NCBI RefSeq assembly: GCF_009697385.1
Contig: NZ_VUNL01000007.1
Span: forward strand, 99,249 to 163,248
Direction of reading: 5' to 3'
Length of the DNA: 64,000 nt
Source of the DNA: Wylensekiella montiformis
GTDB taxonomy: Bacteria; Bacillota; Negativicutes; Selenomonadales; Selenomonadaceae
Shown here: piece after piece, positions 1 through 8,139 of the stretch
Position numbering within the stretch: position 1 is the first letter of the stretch
Layout of the letters: every line of letters starts with the position of its first letter
Notes under the pieces: generated by a model
The model's input: the letters and a program-made list of their open reading frames with translations, nothing else
Databases searched by the model: none
Told to the model about the DNA's origin: nothing
Made by a program: the position numbers and the translations under genes

Positions 1-1053
1 AATGGACAGGATATTTTGCTTGTGGCAGACCGTCGTGTAGTGCGCAGGATCCCGCTGCGGGACCTTTGTAGCACGGCCGGGCGTTTTGCGGGAGCATGGC
101 AGATCGGCCGGTATATCTTCCTGATTCCCATCCGCTATCCAGCGATTGTCCGCTGCGATATAAAATCCGGTCAGGTCGACTATGTGTCCGGCTATGACGA
201 TGTCATCGCTCAGGAGACAGATGGCGCCTGGACTGTCGGCGGAAGCTGCGTATGGCAGGACAAGATCGTTATCGCGTCACCGACCGGCGGCAGGATTCTG
301 CTGATTGATGCCGCCACCCTGCAGGTGGAGCAGCTCAATCTGGATGAGCGGGATGAAAACGGAATGATGATATTGGTTCCCGATGGGGAAGAAATCTGGT
401 GCCTGCCGCGCAAGGGCTATACCATCCGCTGCTGGAATCCATGCACCGGAACGATAAAAGTTTATGAGGATGTGCCGGAGGATTTCCATTGCGAGCATGT
501 GCCATTGCGCTTCGAATGTGAACTGAATCCCTGGAGTAGCCTGACGGTAGCCGGGAATATCGTTTATCTGGCGCCGCATTGGGGCAATCGGTTCCTGCAG
601 CTCAATAAGGAAACAGGAGAATTTTCGGAGTGGAAAGTACCCTTCCGGGCAACCTGCCGGACAGAAAATGGCTATATGCCGGTTTGGGGATGTGCGGTCT
701 TTCTGGATAGGGAGAAATTCTATTATGCTCCTGAGCGCCGCATCTATCATTTTGCCGGGAAGAACAATCAATTTACCGAATATCCGATGACCATTGATGA
801 AGCAAGCCGGCAGAAGATGGGCAAGGGATTCGGCCGCATATCGGAGTGGCAGCGGTATGGCTGCCTCGAAGATGCCTATAATACCTTGGAAGATTTTCTA
901 AAGGGAGATTTGTCCGGCAAGGAGTTCTCGCGCAGTGCCCAGCTGGAGGCGTACAGTGAGATCGCCGCGCATATCGATGGCACGGCTGGCGCCGCAATTC
1001 ATCAATACATCTGTGAACAACTCGACGCGAAACAAGGAGGCGAGAGGGAATGA
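1..1053 (+). CDS. Beta-propeller-like protein of unknown function, 5' end outside window
   Basis: The frame is open from base 1, so the start lies upstream and at least 350 residues are visible. The sequence is rich in Trp, Tyr and Gly in blade-like repeats, each with a hydrophobic strand, a turn and a pattern such as WGNRFLQLNKETGEF, which resembles WD or kelch-like beta-propellers. No catalytic motif, signal peptide or membrane segment is visible in the part present. Its stop overlaps the start of the next gene by four bases (ATGA), so the two are translationally coupled and probably work in the same surface-polymer pathway. The propeller fold is an inference from the repeat rhythm. The function is unknown. 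Confidence 0.6.
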   Translation, partial: NGQDILLVADRRVVRRIPLRDLCSTAGRFAGAWQIGRYIFLIPIRYPAIVRCDIKSGQVDYVSGYDDVIAQETDGAWTVGGSCVWQDKIVIASPTGGRILLIDAATLQVEQLNLDERDENGMMILVPDGEEIWCLPRKGYTIRCWNPCTGTIKVYEDVPEDFHCEHVPLRFECELNPWSSLTVAGNIVYLAPHWGNRFLQLNKETGEFSEWKVPFRATCRTENGYMPVWGCAVFLDREKFYYAPERRIYHFAGKNNQFTEYPMTIDEASRQKMGKGFGRISEWQRYGCLEDAYNTLEDFLKGDLSGKEFSRSAQLEAYSEIAAHIDGTAGAAIHQYICEQLDAKQGGERE

Positions 1054-2420
1054 AAAAAGTCATAACCTACGGTACCTTTGATCTCTTTCATGAAGGCCAC
1101 TACCGGCTGCTTGAGCGCGCCAAGGCGCTGGGCGACTATCTGATTGTCGGCGTCACTACGGAAAGTTTCGACGAGGCCAGAGGCAAGCTGAACGTGATCG
1201 ACTCCTTGATGACGCGCATCGAAAATGTCAAGAAATCCGGTTTTGCCGATGAGGTCATTGTGGAGGACCATATCGGCCAAAAAGTGGAGGACATCCAGAA
1301 ATATGGAGTGGATATCTTCGTACTGGGTTCGGATTGGACAGGAAAATTCGACTATCTCAAGGAATTTTGCGAAGTCCGTTACCTTGAGCGTACCAAAGGC
1401 ATATCGAGCACGATGAAACGCACCCATAACCACAAGATCATCCGCATGGGTCTAATCGGCAGCGGCCGCATTGCGCGGCGCTTTGTGCCGGAGGCAAAAT
1501 ACGTCAGCGGCATGGAGCTAACGGGCGTATTCAATCCGCGTATTGAGAGTGCCAAACGCTTTGCGGAAGAAATGGGATGCGAGTTCTATACGGCGGACGA
1601 GGAAGAATTCTACGAACACGTCGACGCCGTCGACATCTGCACGCCGCATGAACTCCACTATGCCTATGCGAAGCGCGCCCTTGAGCACGGCAAGCATGTC
1701 CTCTGCGAAAAGCCGATGACGCTTAAAAAGACAGAGGCGGAAGAACTTTTCGATCTGGCGGAGCAAAAAGACCTCATCCTGATGGAAGCCATCAAGACCG
1801 CTTATACGCCGGGCTTCATCCGTCTGCTCTCCATGCTGCAGAGCGGCGTCATCGGCGAGATTCGCGATGTCGAATCCTGCTTCACCCGTATCTTTCCGGA
1901 CAATACGAGACGCGAGCTGACCAATGCCGGTTATGGCGGCAGCTTCACGGAGTATGGAAGCTACACGCTGCTCCCCATCATCAAGCTTCTGGGAACCAAT
2001 TATCAGAATATCCGCTTTACCTGTTTCAAAGCGCCCAACGGCGTAGATCTCTATACCAAAGTGTATTTTGACTACGCGCACAGCATGGCCACGGCCAAGA
2101 CGGGACTGAAGGTGAAATCCGACGGCCATCTGCTGATATCGGGGACGCGCGGCTATATCTTCGTGCCCGCGCCGTGGTGGAAAACGACGGAGTTTGAGCT
2201 CTGCTATGAGGACTTTACACAGAACGAGAAGGTCTTCACCAAATACCTCGGCGACGGCCTGCGCTACGAACTCAGCGACTTCGTCTCCGCCATCAACGGC
2301 AACCCACGCGGCGGCTTCAAGCTCACGCGCAAAGAATCCGCCGCATTTGCGGACATTATGGAGAAATTCCTCGTCTGGAGGCAAAAGTCTCCCATCGAGG
2401 AAGGGGTGGTTATCATATGA
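1050..2420 (+). CDS. Fused glycerol-3-phosphate-type cytidylyltransferase and Gfo/Idh/MocA oxidoreductase
   Basis: Residues 1-130 form a TagD-like cytidylyltransferase: GTFDLFHEGHYRLL carries the HxGH-type nucleotide-binding motif and GISSTMKR matches the C-terminal ISSTxxR-type motif. Residues 135-456 form a Gfo/Idh/MocA oxidoreductase, with the Rossmann motif GLIGSGRIARRF and the catalytic-region motif CEKPMT. The first domain would activate a polyol phosphate as its CDP derivative and the second would oxidise or reduce a related sugar or polyol, so the fusion may make a CDP-activated precursor for a teichoic-acid-like polymer. It overlaps the preceding gene by four bases, and its stop overlaps the start of a truncated glycerophosphodiesterase. 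Its 3' 200 bases recur at 4305-4505. Domain identities are firm. The substrate is inferred. Confidence 0.85.
   Translation: MKKVITYGTFDLFHEGHYRLLERAKALGDYLIVGVTTESFDEARGKLNVIDSLMTRIENVKKSGFADEVIVEDHIGQKVEDIQKYGVDIFVLGSDWTGKFDYLKEFCEVRYLERTKGISSTMKRTHNHKIIRMGLIGSGRIARRFVPEAKYVSGMELTGVFNPRIESAKRFAEEMGCEFYTADEEEFYEHVDAVDICTPHELHYAYAKRALEHGKHVLCEKPMTLKKTEAEELFDLAEQKDLILMEAIKTAYTPGFIRLLSMLQSGVIGEIRDVESCFTRIFPDNTRRELTNAGYGGSFTEYGSYTLLPIIKLLGTNYQNIRFTCFKAPNGVDLYTKVYFDYAHSMATAKTGLKVKSDGHLLISGTRGYIFVPAPWWKTTEFELCYEDFTQNEKVFTKYLGDGLRYELSDFVSAINGNPRGGFKLTRKESAAFADIMEKFLVWRQKSPIEEGVVII
2181..2381 (+). repeat. Direct repeat, copy A (3' end of oxidoreductase gene)
   Basis: This 201-base segment recurs in the same orientation at 4305-4505. 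The 3' two thirds differ at only a few positions, while the 5' third is more diverged. Both copies are followed directly by the start of a glycerophosphodiesterase gene. The pair brackets an AT-rich insert of about 1.8 kb. Confidence 0.85.
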
Positions 2421-2509
2421 AATTTTGGACACATCGGGGCTGCAGCCAATGCTATCCCGAAAATACGCTGACGGCCTTTGCCAAGGCTGCCGAACTGGAA
2501 TATTTATAA
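2417..2509 (+). pseudogene. Truncated glycerophosphodiester phosphodiesterase, N-terminal 30 codons
   Basis: The frame starts with the ATG that overlaps the upstream stop and encodes the HRG and PENT motifs of the GDPD family, then runs into AT-rich sequence and stops at TAA. Its N terminus parallels that of the intact GDPD at 4537 (HRG, then PENTMPAFEKA in the intact copy and PENTLTAFAKA here). The break falls at about base 2500, where composition changes sharply, and marks the left edge of the insert carrying the DUF4143 ATPase. It is not expected to be functional. Confidence 0.8.
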
Positions 2510-2518
2510 TGTAATTTT

Positions 2519-2619
2519 ATGCCGACTAATTTATAGTTGGAATATAAATTGGTCGGCATAATTTGACTATCTCCTCCGACTAATTTATAATATAAATATA
2601 AATTGGTCGGAGGAGATAG
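2519..2619 (+). promoter_or_regulatory. Two palindromic operators with embedded sigma-A-type promoter
   Basis: Palindrome 1 has 17-bp arms at 2519-2535 and 2543-2559. Palindrome 2 has 23-bp arms at 2567-2589 and 2597-2619. Each has one mismatch and a 7-bp spacer, and both share the core CGACTAATTTATA-N7-TATAAATTGGTCG. A promoter fits between and inside them: TTGACT at 2563-2568, 17 bp, TATAAT at 2586-2591. The ribosome site GGAGGAG lies in the right arm of palindrome 2. Transcription would start inside that right arm, so the repeats more likely act as DNA operators than as an RNA hairpin. The binding protein is unknown; autoregulation by the downstream ATPase module is a guess. Confidence 0.8.
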
Positions 2620-2622
2620 CCT

Positions 2623-3858
2623 ATGAAATATATTCGAAGACATATGGAGACGTGTATCTGTAATGCTGGACAGACATTTAAGGCTCTATTGGTTACGGGG
2701 GCGCGTCAAGTAGGTAAATCTACAATTTTACAACATGTTTTTAAAAATCGTTCATATGTAACTTTTGATGACCCTGTTCTTTTAGCGCAGGCGCAGGGGG
2801 AACCTGGCCTTTTTTTTCGCAACCACCCGTATCCAATAACGTTGGATGAAGTGCAGTACATTCAGGAACTTTTTCCGTACATCAAGATGGAGTGCGACGC
2901 TACGGAAGAAAGAGGTCTTTTTTCACTAACGGGTTCGCAGTCATTTCGATTAATGAAACATGTATCAGAGTCCTTGGCTGGACGCATCGCAATATTTGAA
3001 TTGTTTGGTCTGTCACTTCGTGAAATTGATGGGATTGATTTTAATAAACCGTTTATTCCGACGGAGAGTTATATCAAGGAACGTAGTAAGAATGTTTTGC
3101 ATCATGGTGATATTTGGCATATTATCCATCGTGGTAGCTATCCAGCACTTTATGAGTCAGATGTAGATTGGCAGTTGTTTTATACGTCATATGTTCAGAC
3201 TTATCTAAACCGCGATGTAAATGATTTGTTGAAGGTGAAGGATCAATTGAAGTTTATGCGGTTTTTAACTGCGATGGCAGCAAGAACCGGGCAAATGTTG
3301 AATTATAGTAAAGTGGCAGAACAGGCAGATATAACGGTGGCGACGGCGAAGGAATGGACTTCGGTATTGGAGGCGTCGGGGTTGGTATATCTTTTGCAGC
3401 CATTTTCTAATTCGGCATTGAAACGAGCTATAAAGACACCGAAACTATATTTCCGTGACACTGGATTGGTATGTTTTCTGACCAAATATCAGACAGCAGA
3501 TACTGCTATGAATGGGGCTATGGCTGGCGAATTATTTGAAACATTTGTTGTTTCCGAGATACTGAAATCTTTTTCAAATGCAGGAATGGATTATCGGATG
3601 TATGTGACATACTATCGGGGAAAAGATAAAACAGAACAGCGTGAGTCAGAAATTGATTTACTAATTGAGGATGGCAACACTATTTACCCAGTAGAAATCA
3701 AGATGTCAGCCAATCCGAAATTGTCGATGACGAATACTTTTGATGTCATTACTAAAATAAAAGGGGAAAAGCGGGGCTTGGGTATTGTGCTTTGTATGTA
3801 TCCGCAGCAGCTATGGCTAAATGAACGTACAGTAGCATTGCCTATTGAATATGTGTGA
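2623..3858 (+). CDS. AAA-type ATP-binding protein of the AAA_14/DUF4143 family
   Basis: The 411-residue protein has a Walker A motif (GARQVGKST, about residues 25-33), a Walker B-like stretch (ITLDEVQ, near residue 85), a sensor-like TGSQSF motif and a DUF4143-type C-terminal half that contains a nuclease-like E-ID--I-----PVEIK pattern (SEIDLLIEDGNTIYPVEIK, near residues 345-363). These proteins are common, often solitary, AT-rich accessory genes of unclear role, sometimes suspected of defence or selfish functions. Codon usage and GC are clearly lower than in the flanking glycan genes, and a remnant of a second family member follows at 3952. The start is fixed by the ribosome site GGAGGAG inside the operator. 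Family assignment is strong. Function is unknown. Confidence 0.88.
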   Translation: MKYIRRHMETCICNAGQTFKALLVTGARQVGKSTILQHVFKNRSYVTFDDPVLLAQAQGEPGLFFRNHPYPITLDEVQYIQELFPYIKMECDATEERGLFSLTGSQSFRLMKHVSESLAGRIAIFELFGLSLREIDGIDFNKPFIPTESYIKERSKNVLHHGDIWHIIHRGSYPALYESDVDWQLFYTSYVQTYLNRDVNDLLKVKDQLKFMRFLTAMAARTGQMLNYSKVAEQADITVATAKEWTSVLEASGLVYLLQPFSNSALKRAIKTPKLYFRDTGLVCFLTKYQTADTAMNGAMAGELFETFVVSEILKSFSNAGMDYRMYVTYYRGKDKTEQRESEIDLLIEDGNTIYPVEIKMSANPKLSMTNTFDVITKIKGEKRGLGIVLCMYPQQLWLNERTVALPIEYV

Positions 3859-3951
3859 AGCTAGAGCGCATAAAGCAATCTGTTAGGTGAATATGGAGGT
3901 TCGGAGATGGATACGCGGAATGAAGAAATTATATAGGGAGGTAATGTACCG

Positions 3952-4125
3952 ATGGGTACGTCAGGCAATCAAAAGCCTCGTCAATATAAGCGTCACGCCT
4001 CTTTCGATGCCTTTTGCCAGAGGTATTCTGCTCAGATTGCCGAGAAATATATTCTATACACGAAAAATTTTCAGAAAGAGCAGGATATACGCCTATTCCC
4101 AATTTACATGACTTCCTTCATTTGA
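3952..4125 (+). pseudogene. C-terminal remnant of a second DUF4143-type ATPase
   Basis: A 57-codon frame preceded by AGGGAGG encodes a peptide containing KYILYTKNFQKEQDI and ending IYMTSFI, closely resembling the last 50 residues typical of DUF4143 ATPases (pattern KYVLYTKDL...P-YM--F). The rest of such a gene is missing, and a TAG stop lies 16 bases upstream in the same frame. It is probably debris from an earlier insertion or from exchange between two family members. The family resemblance is from memory and needs an alignment. Confidence 0.5.
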
Positions 4126-4209
4126 GAGGGGATTTATCTCGTCGCAAAGACAACCTTTCGTTTGGTCAAGGGGGATAAAGATTGACCACTACAAGCAAAA
4201 AAATTTATG

Positions 4210-4235
4210 GCCGTTCCACATGGGGACGGCTTTTC
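4210..4235 (+). terminator. Intrinsic terminator
   Basis: An 8-9 bp GC-rich stem (GCCGTTCC paired with GGGGACGGC across a short loop) is followed by TTTTCC and preceded by an A-rich run. It lies after the DUF4143 material and would insulate the insert from the native downstream genes. Confidence 0.6.
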
Positions 4236-4300
4236 CTAATTGTAAGCGCAAAAGAAGGAGAAAAGGTCTGGAAGTTGAATATATTTATTATATTGCAGGA

Positions 4301-4544
4301 AGAGAAGACGACAGAGTTTGAGCTCTGCTATGAGGATTTCATGAAGAATGAAAAGGTCTTCACCAAATACCTCGGCGACGGCCTGCGCTACGAGCTCAGC
4401 GACTTCGTCTCCGCCATCAACGGCAACCCGCGCGGCGGCTTCAAGCTCACGCGCAAAGAATCCGCCGCATTTGCGGACATTATGGAGAAATTCCTCGTCT
4501 GGAGGAAGGCGACACCTATCAAGGAGGGAAAGGTTATTGTCTGA
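4301..4544 (+). pseudogene. 3' fragment of a second cytidylyltransferase-oxidoreductase gene
   Basis: The last 80 or so codons are nearly identical in protein sequence to the end of the gene at 1050-2420 (shared stretches TTEFELCYEDF and KYLGDGLRYELSDFV), but everything upstream of the last quarter of the oxidoreductase domain is missing. The frame runs back to 4182 through unrelated AT-rich sequence, so any translated product would carry a foreign leader. The fragment retains the ribosome site AAGGAGGG, which serves the downstream GDPD. It shows that an ancestral tandem duplication of the fusion-plus-GDPD unit was partly deleted. Confidence 0.8.
4305..4505 (+). repeat. Direct repeat, copy B
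   Basis: This is the partner of the repeat at 2181-2381. Recombination between the copies would delete the intervening ATPase insert and restore a single intact fusion gene followed by the complete GDPD. Confidence 0.85.
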
Positions 4545-5274
4545 TATCAAAATCTGGGCGCATCGCGGCGCTGGCGGCTGGGACAAGCAGTACGCCCCGG
4601 AAAACACCATGCCTGCCTTTGAAAAGGCCGTCGAGATGGGCGCGGACGGCATCGAGCTCGACGTGCAGTTTTCGCGCGACGGCGAGATCGTCATCTGCCA
4701 CGACGAAACCATCGATCGGACCAGCGACGGAGAGGGCGCCGTCCGCGCCTACACGCTCACGGAGGTCAAGGCGTTCAACTTCTGCAGCGTTCATCCGGAA
4801 TTCGGCTTTGTAGAGATACCGACCCTGCAAGAGTTCCTGGATTTCATGGGAAAGTATGACTTCCAGCTCAACATCGAGCTAAAGACCGGTGTCTATGACT
4901 ATCCGGGACTCGAGGCCGCAACCGCTGAGATGGTTCGAGGCTATGGCCTTGCGGACCGCGTCCTCTACTCCTCCTTTAGCATCGGCTCCCTGCGCAAATT
5001 GCGGGCAGCCGACCGCACGGCAAAGATCGCCATCCTCTGCAGCAGCGACTTCGTACTGCCGGAGGACATCCGGGCACTCGATGTCTCGGCCATTCATCCC
5101 TGGGAACAGATCGTCACAGCCGAACGCGTCAAAAAATGGCACGACTGGGGCCTCACCGTCAACACATGGACCGTGGATAACCGCGACCGCATGAAACAGC
5201 TCATAGCGCTAGGCGTCGACGGCATCATCACCGATTGCCCGGACACGGGGAGAAAAGCAGTAGAGCTTTTGTGA
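4537..5274 (+). CDS. Glycerophosphodiester phosphodiesterase
   Basis: A protein of 245 residues with all GDPD signature elements near the N terminus: HRG, PENT, a GADGIELDVQ metal-binding segment and the CHDETIDRTSDG motif, on a TIM-barrel-length chain. These enzymes hydrolyse glycerophosphodiesters to glycerol 3-phosphate and an alcohol. There is no signal peptide, so it should act in the cytoplasm. The TTG start at 4537 is chosen because AGGAGGG lies 8 bases upstream and the HRG motif follows within ten residues. It overlaps the stop of the oxidoreductase remnant. In a glycerol-phosphate polymer locus it may recycle glycerol phosphate, but this is inference. Confidence 0.9.
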   Translation: MSDIKIWAHRGAGGWDKQYAPENTMPAFEKAVEMGADGIELDVQFSRDGEIVICHDETIDRTSDGEGAVRAYTLTEVKAFNFCSVHPEFGFVEIPTLQEFLDFMGKYDFQLNIELKTGVYDYPGLEAATAEMVRGYGLADRVLYSSFSIGSLRKLRAADRTAKIAILCSSDFVLPEDIRALDVSAIHPWEQIVTAERVKKWHDWGLTVNTWTVDNRDRMKQLIALGVDGIITDCPDTGRKAVELL

Positions 5275-5361
5275 GCCGGTACGGCATGTAGGGAAGGAAG
5301 CCGGAATTTTCGAGGGAATCGTCGGTTCGATGAACGATCATGTAAAGTAAGGGGAGCGTTG

Positions 5362-7161
5362 ATGCAAGAGCAGAATTATATCCGTTGGCGAAAAATAAAA
5401 GCCTGGGGCAACCGCCTCGTTTTTTATCTCTGCCGGATATTCCCTATCAAAAGACATCGCATTTGCATTGCGACCTTTGAAGGGAAGGGCGGGTTTGGCT
5501 GTAATCCCAAATATATCGTTCGGGAACTGCACCGCCGCCATCCGGAGTATGAGTTTATATGGCTGGTCAAGGATGATACAAAGAAATTCCCGGAATATAT
5601 ACGAAAAGCCCCCTATACTGTGTGGGGGCGCGCCTACTGGATGTCGACAGCGAAGGTATGGATTGACAACTACCGCACGCATTATGGAACCGCGAAGCGG
5701 AAAGGGCAATATTACCTCAATACCAATCATTACACCGAGGGAATCAAATGCACCGGCCTCCTGCGCGGCGAAGGGTTTTCGCGTATGGCCTATCTCGTCA
5801 GCAAGGCCGACTCCGATCAGATGGATGCCCTTGTGACAGACTCGCGGTGGTGCGATGTGGTGATGCCGGACTCCATGCTGTTTGCTGGGGCTATGCTTAA
5901 AACTGGCGCGCCAAGATGCGATATATTATATGGAGAACGCCGCGAAGCCAGACGGCACATCCGTGAGAAGCATGGTCTGCCGCAGGATGCGCATATTGTC
6001 ATGTATGCGCCGACCTTCCGCGAGGGAGCGAAAAATGGTAAGCGCAGCGTCTACTCGGAGGCGTGGACTCTCGACTTCGTGGGTTTGCTAGATATGTTGG
6101 AAGCAAAATTTGGCGGCAAATGGTATCTCTGCCTGCGCGTTCACCCGCAGCTCGCGCCGACTTTTCGGCAGTATAAGAACGAAGCCCTGGCAGGCCGCAT
6201 CTTCGATGAAAGCCAGGCCGATGACATGTACGAGGTGCTGGCGGGGATGGATTTCTACATCACGGACTATTCCAGCGCCATCTTCGAGGCCGGCTTTGCC
6301 GGCATTCCCGCGTTCATCTATGCCGATGATATCGCGCAGTACGCTCACGATCGCGGGGCCCTCATGTGGAACCTGGCCACGGATCCGCATGAACGCGTCA
6401 GAAATAACAAAGCCGTCACGCCGCAGTTTGACCTGACACTGCCCTTTCCTGTGGCGTCGGACAACGAAGAACTGCTGGAAAAGCTGCAGCAGTTCGACTC
6501 TGTCATGTATCGGCAGACGATGGATAAATTTACCGAGGCCATCGGCCTCGTTTTCGATGGGAAGGCGAGTGCACGGGTGGCGGAGGAAATAGAGAAGGAC
6601 GCTTTTTGCGAGGAAGAAAGGAATCCTGTTATGGAAAATAGAAACTTTAATGAGATAAATTGTATCCTAACAGTACATAATATGTGGCAAGAGAATAGGA
6701 AGGACGCATTGTTTTTCTTAAATCAAGCTGAGAATAATGATGATAAATTTATAAAGATAAGATATTTGCGAGCAGCATTAATGTTCTATTTAAACGCAAT
6801 CGATGCATATCTTGCGCAAAAGTGTGAAGCAATCTTAAATGAAAAAAAGTCTCTTGATGATAATGAAATAAGGATTCTCAATAGTCTAAAAAGTGATGAA
6901 AGAACCCCTAATAGATATAAACTTATGCAAGTCATTTTTTGTAATAATGAAAAAATATCACGAGAGAATGAAATTGACTATGATGATAAAATGTTGCAAG
7001 AATTGCGTGAAATAATATCATATAGAAATAAACTTGTACACTATGCAGGTGGTAAATATGATGATAATTATAATATTGACAAAATACTGAAGATTATTCA
7101 AAATGGAGAACTTATGATAAAAAATACGCTTACCTATCTTGGATGTGAGGAGGATATATAG
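5362..7161 (+). CDS. CDP-glycerol glycerophosphotransferase fused in frame to a HEPN-like domain
   Basis: Residues 1 to about 410 match TagB/TagF-type CDP-glycerol glycerophosphotransferases: YAPTFREG, a HPQ motif and the TDYSSAIFEAGFAGIP signature. This part is GC-rich and would add glycerol phosphate to a wall or surface polymer at the inner membrane face. From about base 6610 the gene becomes AT-rich and encodes about 176 helical residues with YRNKLVHYAGG, an R-x4-H motif typical of HEPN ribonuclease domains. An ATG at 6631 with AGGAAGAAAGG 9 bases upstream could start the HEPN part separately, giving 176 residues with R132 and H137. The junction suggests insertion of a foreign gene into the 3' end of the transferase. 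Whether the fusion protein is made is unknown. Confidence 0.8.
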   Translation: MQEQNYIRWRKIKAWGNRLVFYLCRIFPIKRHRICIATFEGKGGFGCNPKYIVRELHRRHPEYEFIWLVKDDTKKFPEYIRKAPYTVWGRAYWMSTAKVWIDNYRTHYGTAKRKGQYYLNTNHYTEGIKCTGLLRGEGFSRMAYLVSKADSDQMDALVTDSRWCDVVMPDSMLFAGAMLKTGAPRCDILYGERREARRHIREKHGLPQDAHIVMYAPTFREGAKNGKRSVYSEAWTLDFVGLLDMLEAKFGGKWYLCLRVHPQLAPTFRQYKNEALAGRIFDESQADDMYEVLAGMDFYITDYSSAIFEAGFAGIPAFIYADDIAQYAHDRGALMWNLATDPHERVRNNKAVTPQFDLTLPFPVASDNEELLEKLQQFDSVMYRQTMDKFTEAIGLVFDGKASARVAEEIEKDAFCEEERNPVMENRNFNEINCILTVHNMWQENRKDALFFLNQAENNDDKFIKIRYLRAALMFYLNAIDAYLAQKCEAILNEKKSLDDNEIRILNSLKSDERTPNRYKLMQVIFCNNEKISRENEIDYDDKMLQELREIISYRNKLVHYAGGKYDDNYNIDKILKIIQNGELMIKNTLTYLGCEEDI

Positions 7162-7197
7162 TGTATCGTAAAGCATATTGATATAGAGGATAATTTG

Positions 7198-8064
7198 ATG
7201 GATGATTTATTTGAAATTTGTTGCTTTAAGTATGATGGAAAAATAGAAGATATTTGTAAGTTATCTTATGAAATTGATACAGCAACGGTTAATTTGCTTG
7301 TTCGACTAGAAGGAATACTGGGGAAGTTACAGATATCATCTTATGAGAGCCCGATTTTAGCCTGTTTTTTAGATGAAATTACTGAAACATATGATGGGAT
7401 ACGAATATTGCATGGTGCTAATAATATACAAGCATCGTTTCCGTTAGTGCGAAAAATATTTGAACTGTATTTACAAGTAAAATTTTTGCTTCAGAATGAT
7501 AATACTGGAGTAAGTGAAAATGAGAAAAAAGCAGTCGCTTATTCTGCATATTATATTTCAAGGAAAAATAAGGGAAAAATTCCACAAAATAAAATTGATA
7601 TTTACCAAACTCATCCAATTTTTGAAGATTATATAAAGAAAGCAAATGAGGCATATGAAGAAAAGCCTAAATTCTATGAATGGTTTACGATTTACGATGA
7701 TAAATTGAGGGGATTCAAGAATTTGGCGGATATCCTAGGGGATGCGGATTTATATAAAAATTTTTATAGCTCGTTATCGCAGTATTCTCATGGATATCTT
7801 ACAAGAGATAATATACGGTATGATAGTGAGGATAGACGAAATTATTTACGTGAATACCATCATCCGCAGGGGATAGTGGAACAGGTAGCGTTTTGCCAAT
7901 GTGTCATAACACAATTAATTGACACTGTAACTAGCAAATATCATTTATCACATTCATGCTTTTACAAAAAGCTCGAAAAAAACAAAGAAATTTTGGATAG
8001 GATAAATGTAAACTATAAAGAGCTTATATCGAATAGATCATCAATTCAAACTACGCACAACTAA
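7198..8064 (+). CDS. DUF5677-like helical protein, possible HEPN relative
   Basis: The 288-residue product is AT-rich, mainly helical and has the motif SSLSQYSHGYLTRDN around residue 195, which resembles the S-----HG region of DUF5677 proteins. That family is often placed near HEPN-fold proteins and accessory or defence genes. No membrane segment or signal peptide is visible. The ATG at 7198 has GAGGA 7 bases upstream; an alternative TTG one codon earlier is less likely. It follows the HEPN-like extension by 36 bases and shares its low GC, so the two probably arrived together. The family call is tentative and the function unknown. Confidence 0.6.
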   Translation: MDDLFEICCFKYDGKIEDICKLSYEIDTATVNLLVRLEGILGKLQISSYESPILACFLDEITETYDGIRILHGANNIQASFPLVRKIFELYLQVKFLLQNDNTGVSENEKKAVAYSAYYISRKNKGKIPQNKIDIYQTHPIFEDYIKKANEAYEEKPKFYEWFTIYDDKLRGFKNLADILGDADLYKNFYSSLSQYSHGYLTRDNIRYDSEDRRNYLREYHHPQGIVEQVAFCQCVITQLIDTVTSKYHLSHSCFYKKLEKNKEILDRINVNYKELISNRSSIQTTHN

Positions 8065-8066
8065 AA

Positions 8067-8123
8067 GCCTTCAGAAATATGCCGCTGTGCGATGCGAACG
8101 GGACGCTGGTGATTGTGAAATGA
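8067..8123 (+). pseudogene. 3' end of an interrupted native gene
   Basis: Immediately after the AT-rich insert, GC-rich sequence resumes with an open frame of 18 codons ending MPLCDANGTLVIVK and TGA. It has the composition of the surrounding glycan genes but no start, and is directly followed by the ribosome site of the next gene. It probably represents the tail of a gene lost when the HEPN/DUF5677 segment was inserted. The parent gene cannot be identified from 18 residues. Confidence 0.4.
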
Positions 8124-8139
8124 ATGAGGAGGGCCTGTT

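Noticed and set aside
2519..2619. Repeats as a CRISPR array
   Set aside because: Only two palindromic units of different arm length are present, with no regular spacers and no cas genes. They fit operators.
4182..4300. Leader of the open frame that ends with the oxidoreductase fragment as a real gene
   Set aside because: It has no ribosome site, covers a terminator hairpin and is joined to a C-terminal gene fragment, so it is probably chance.
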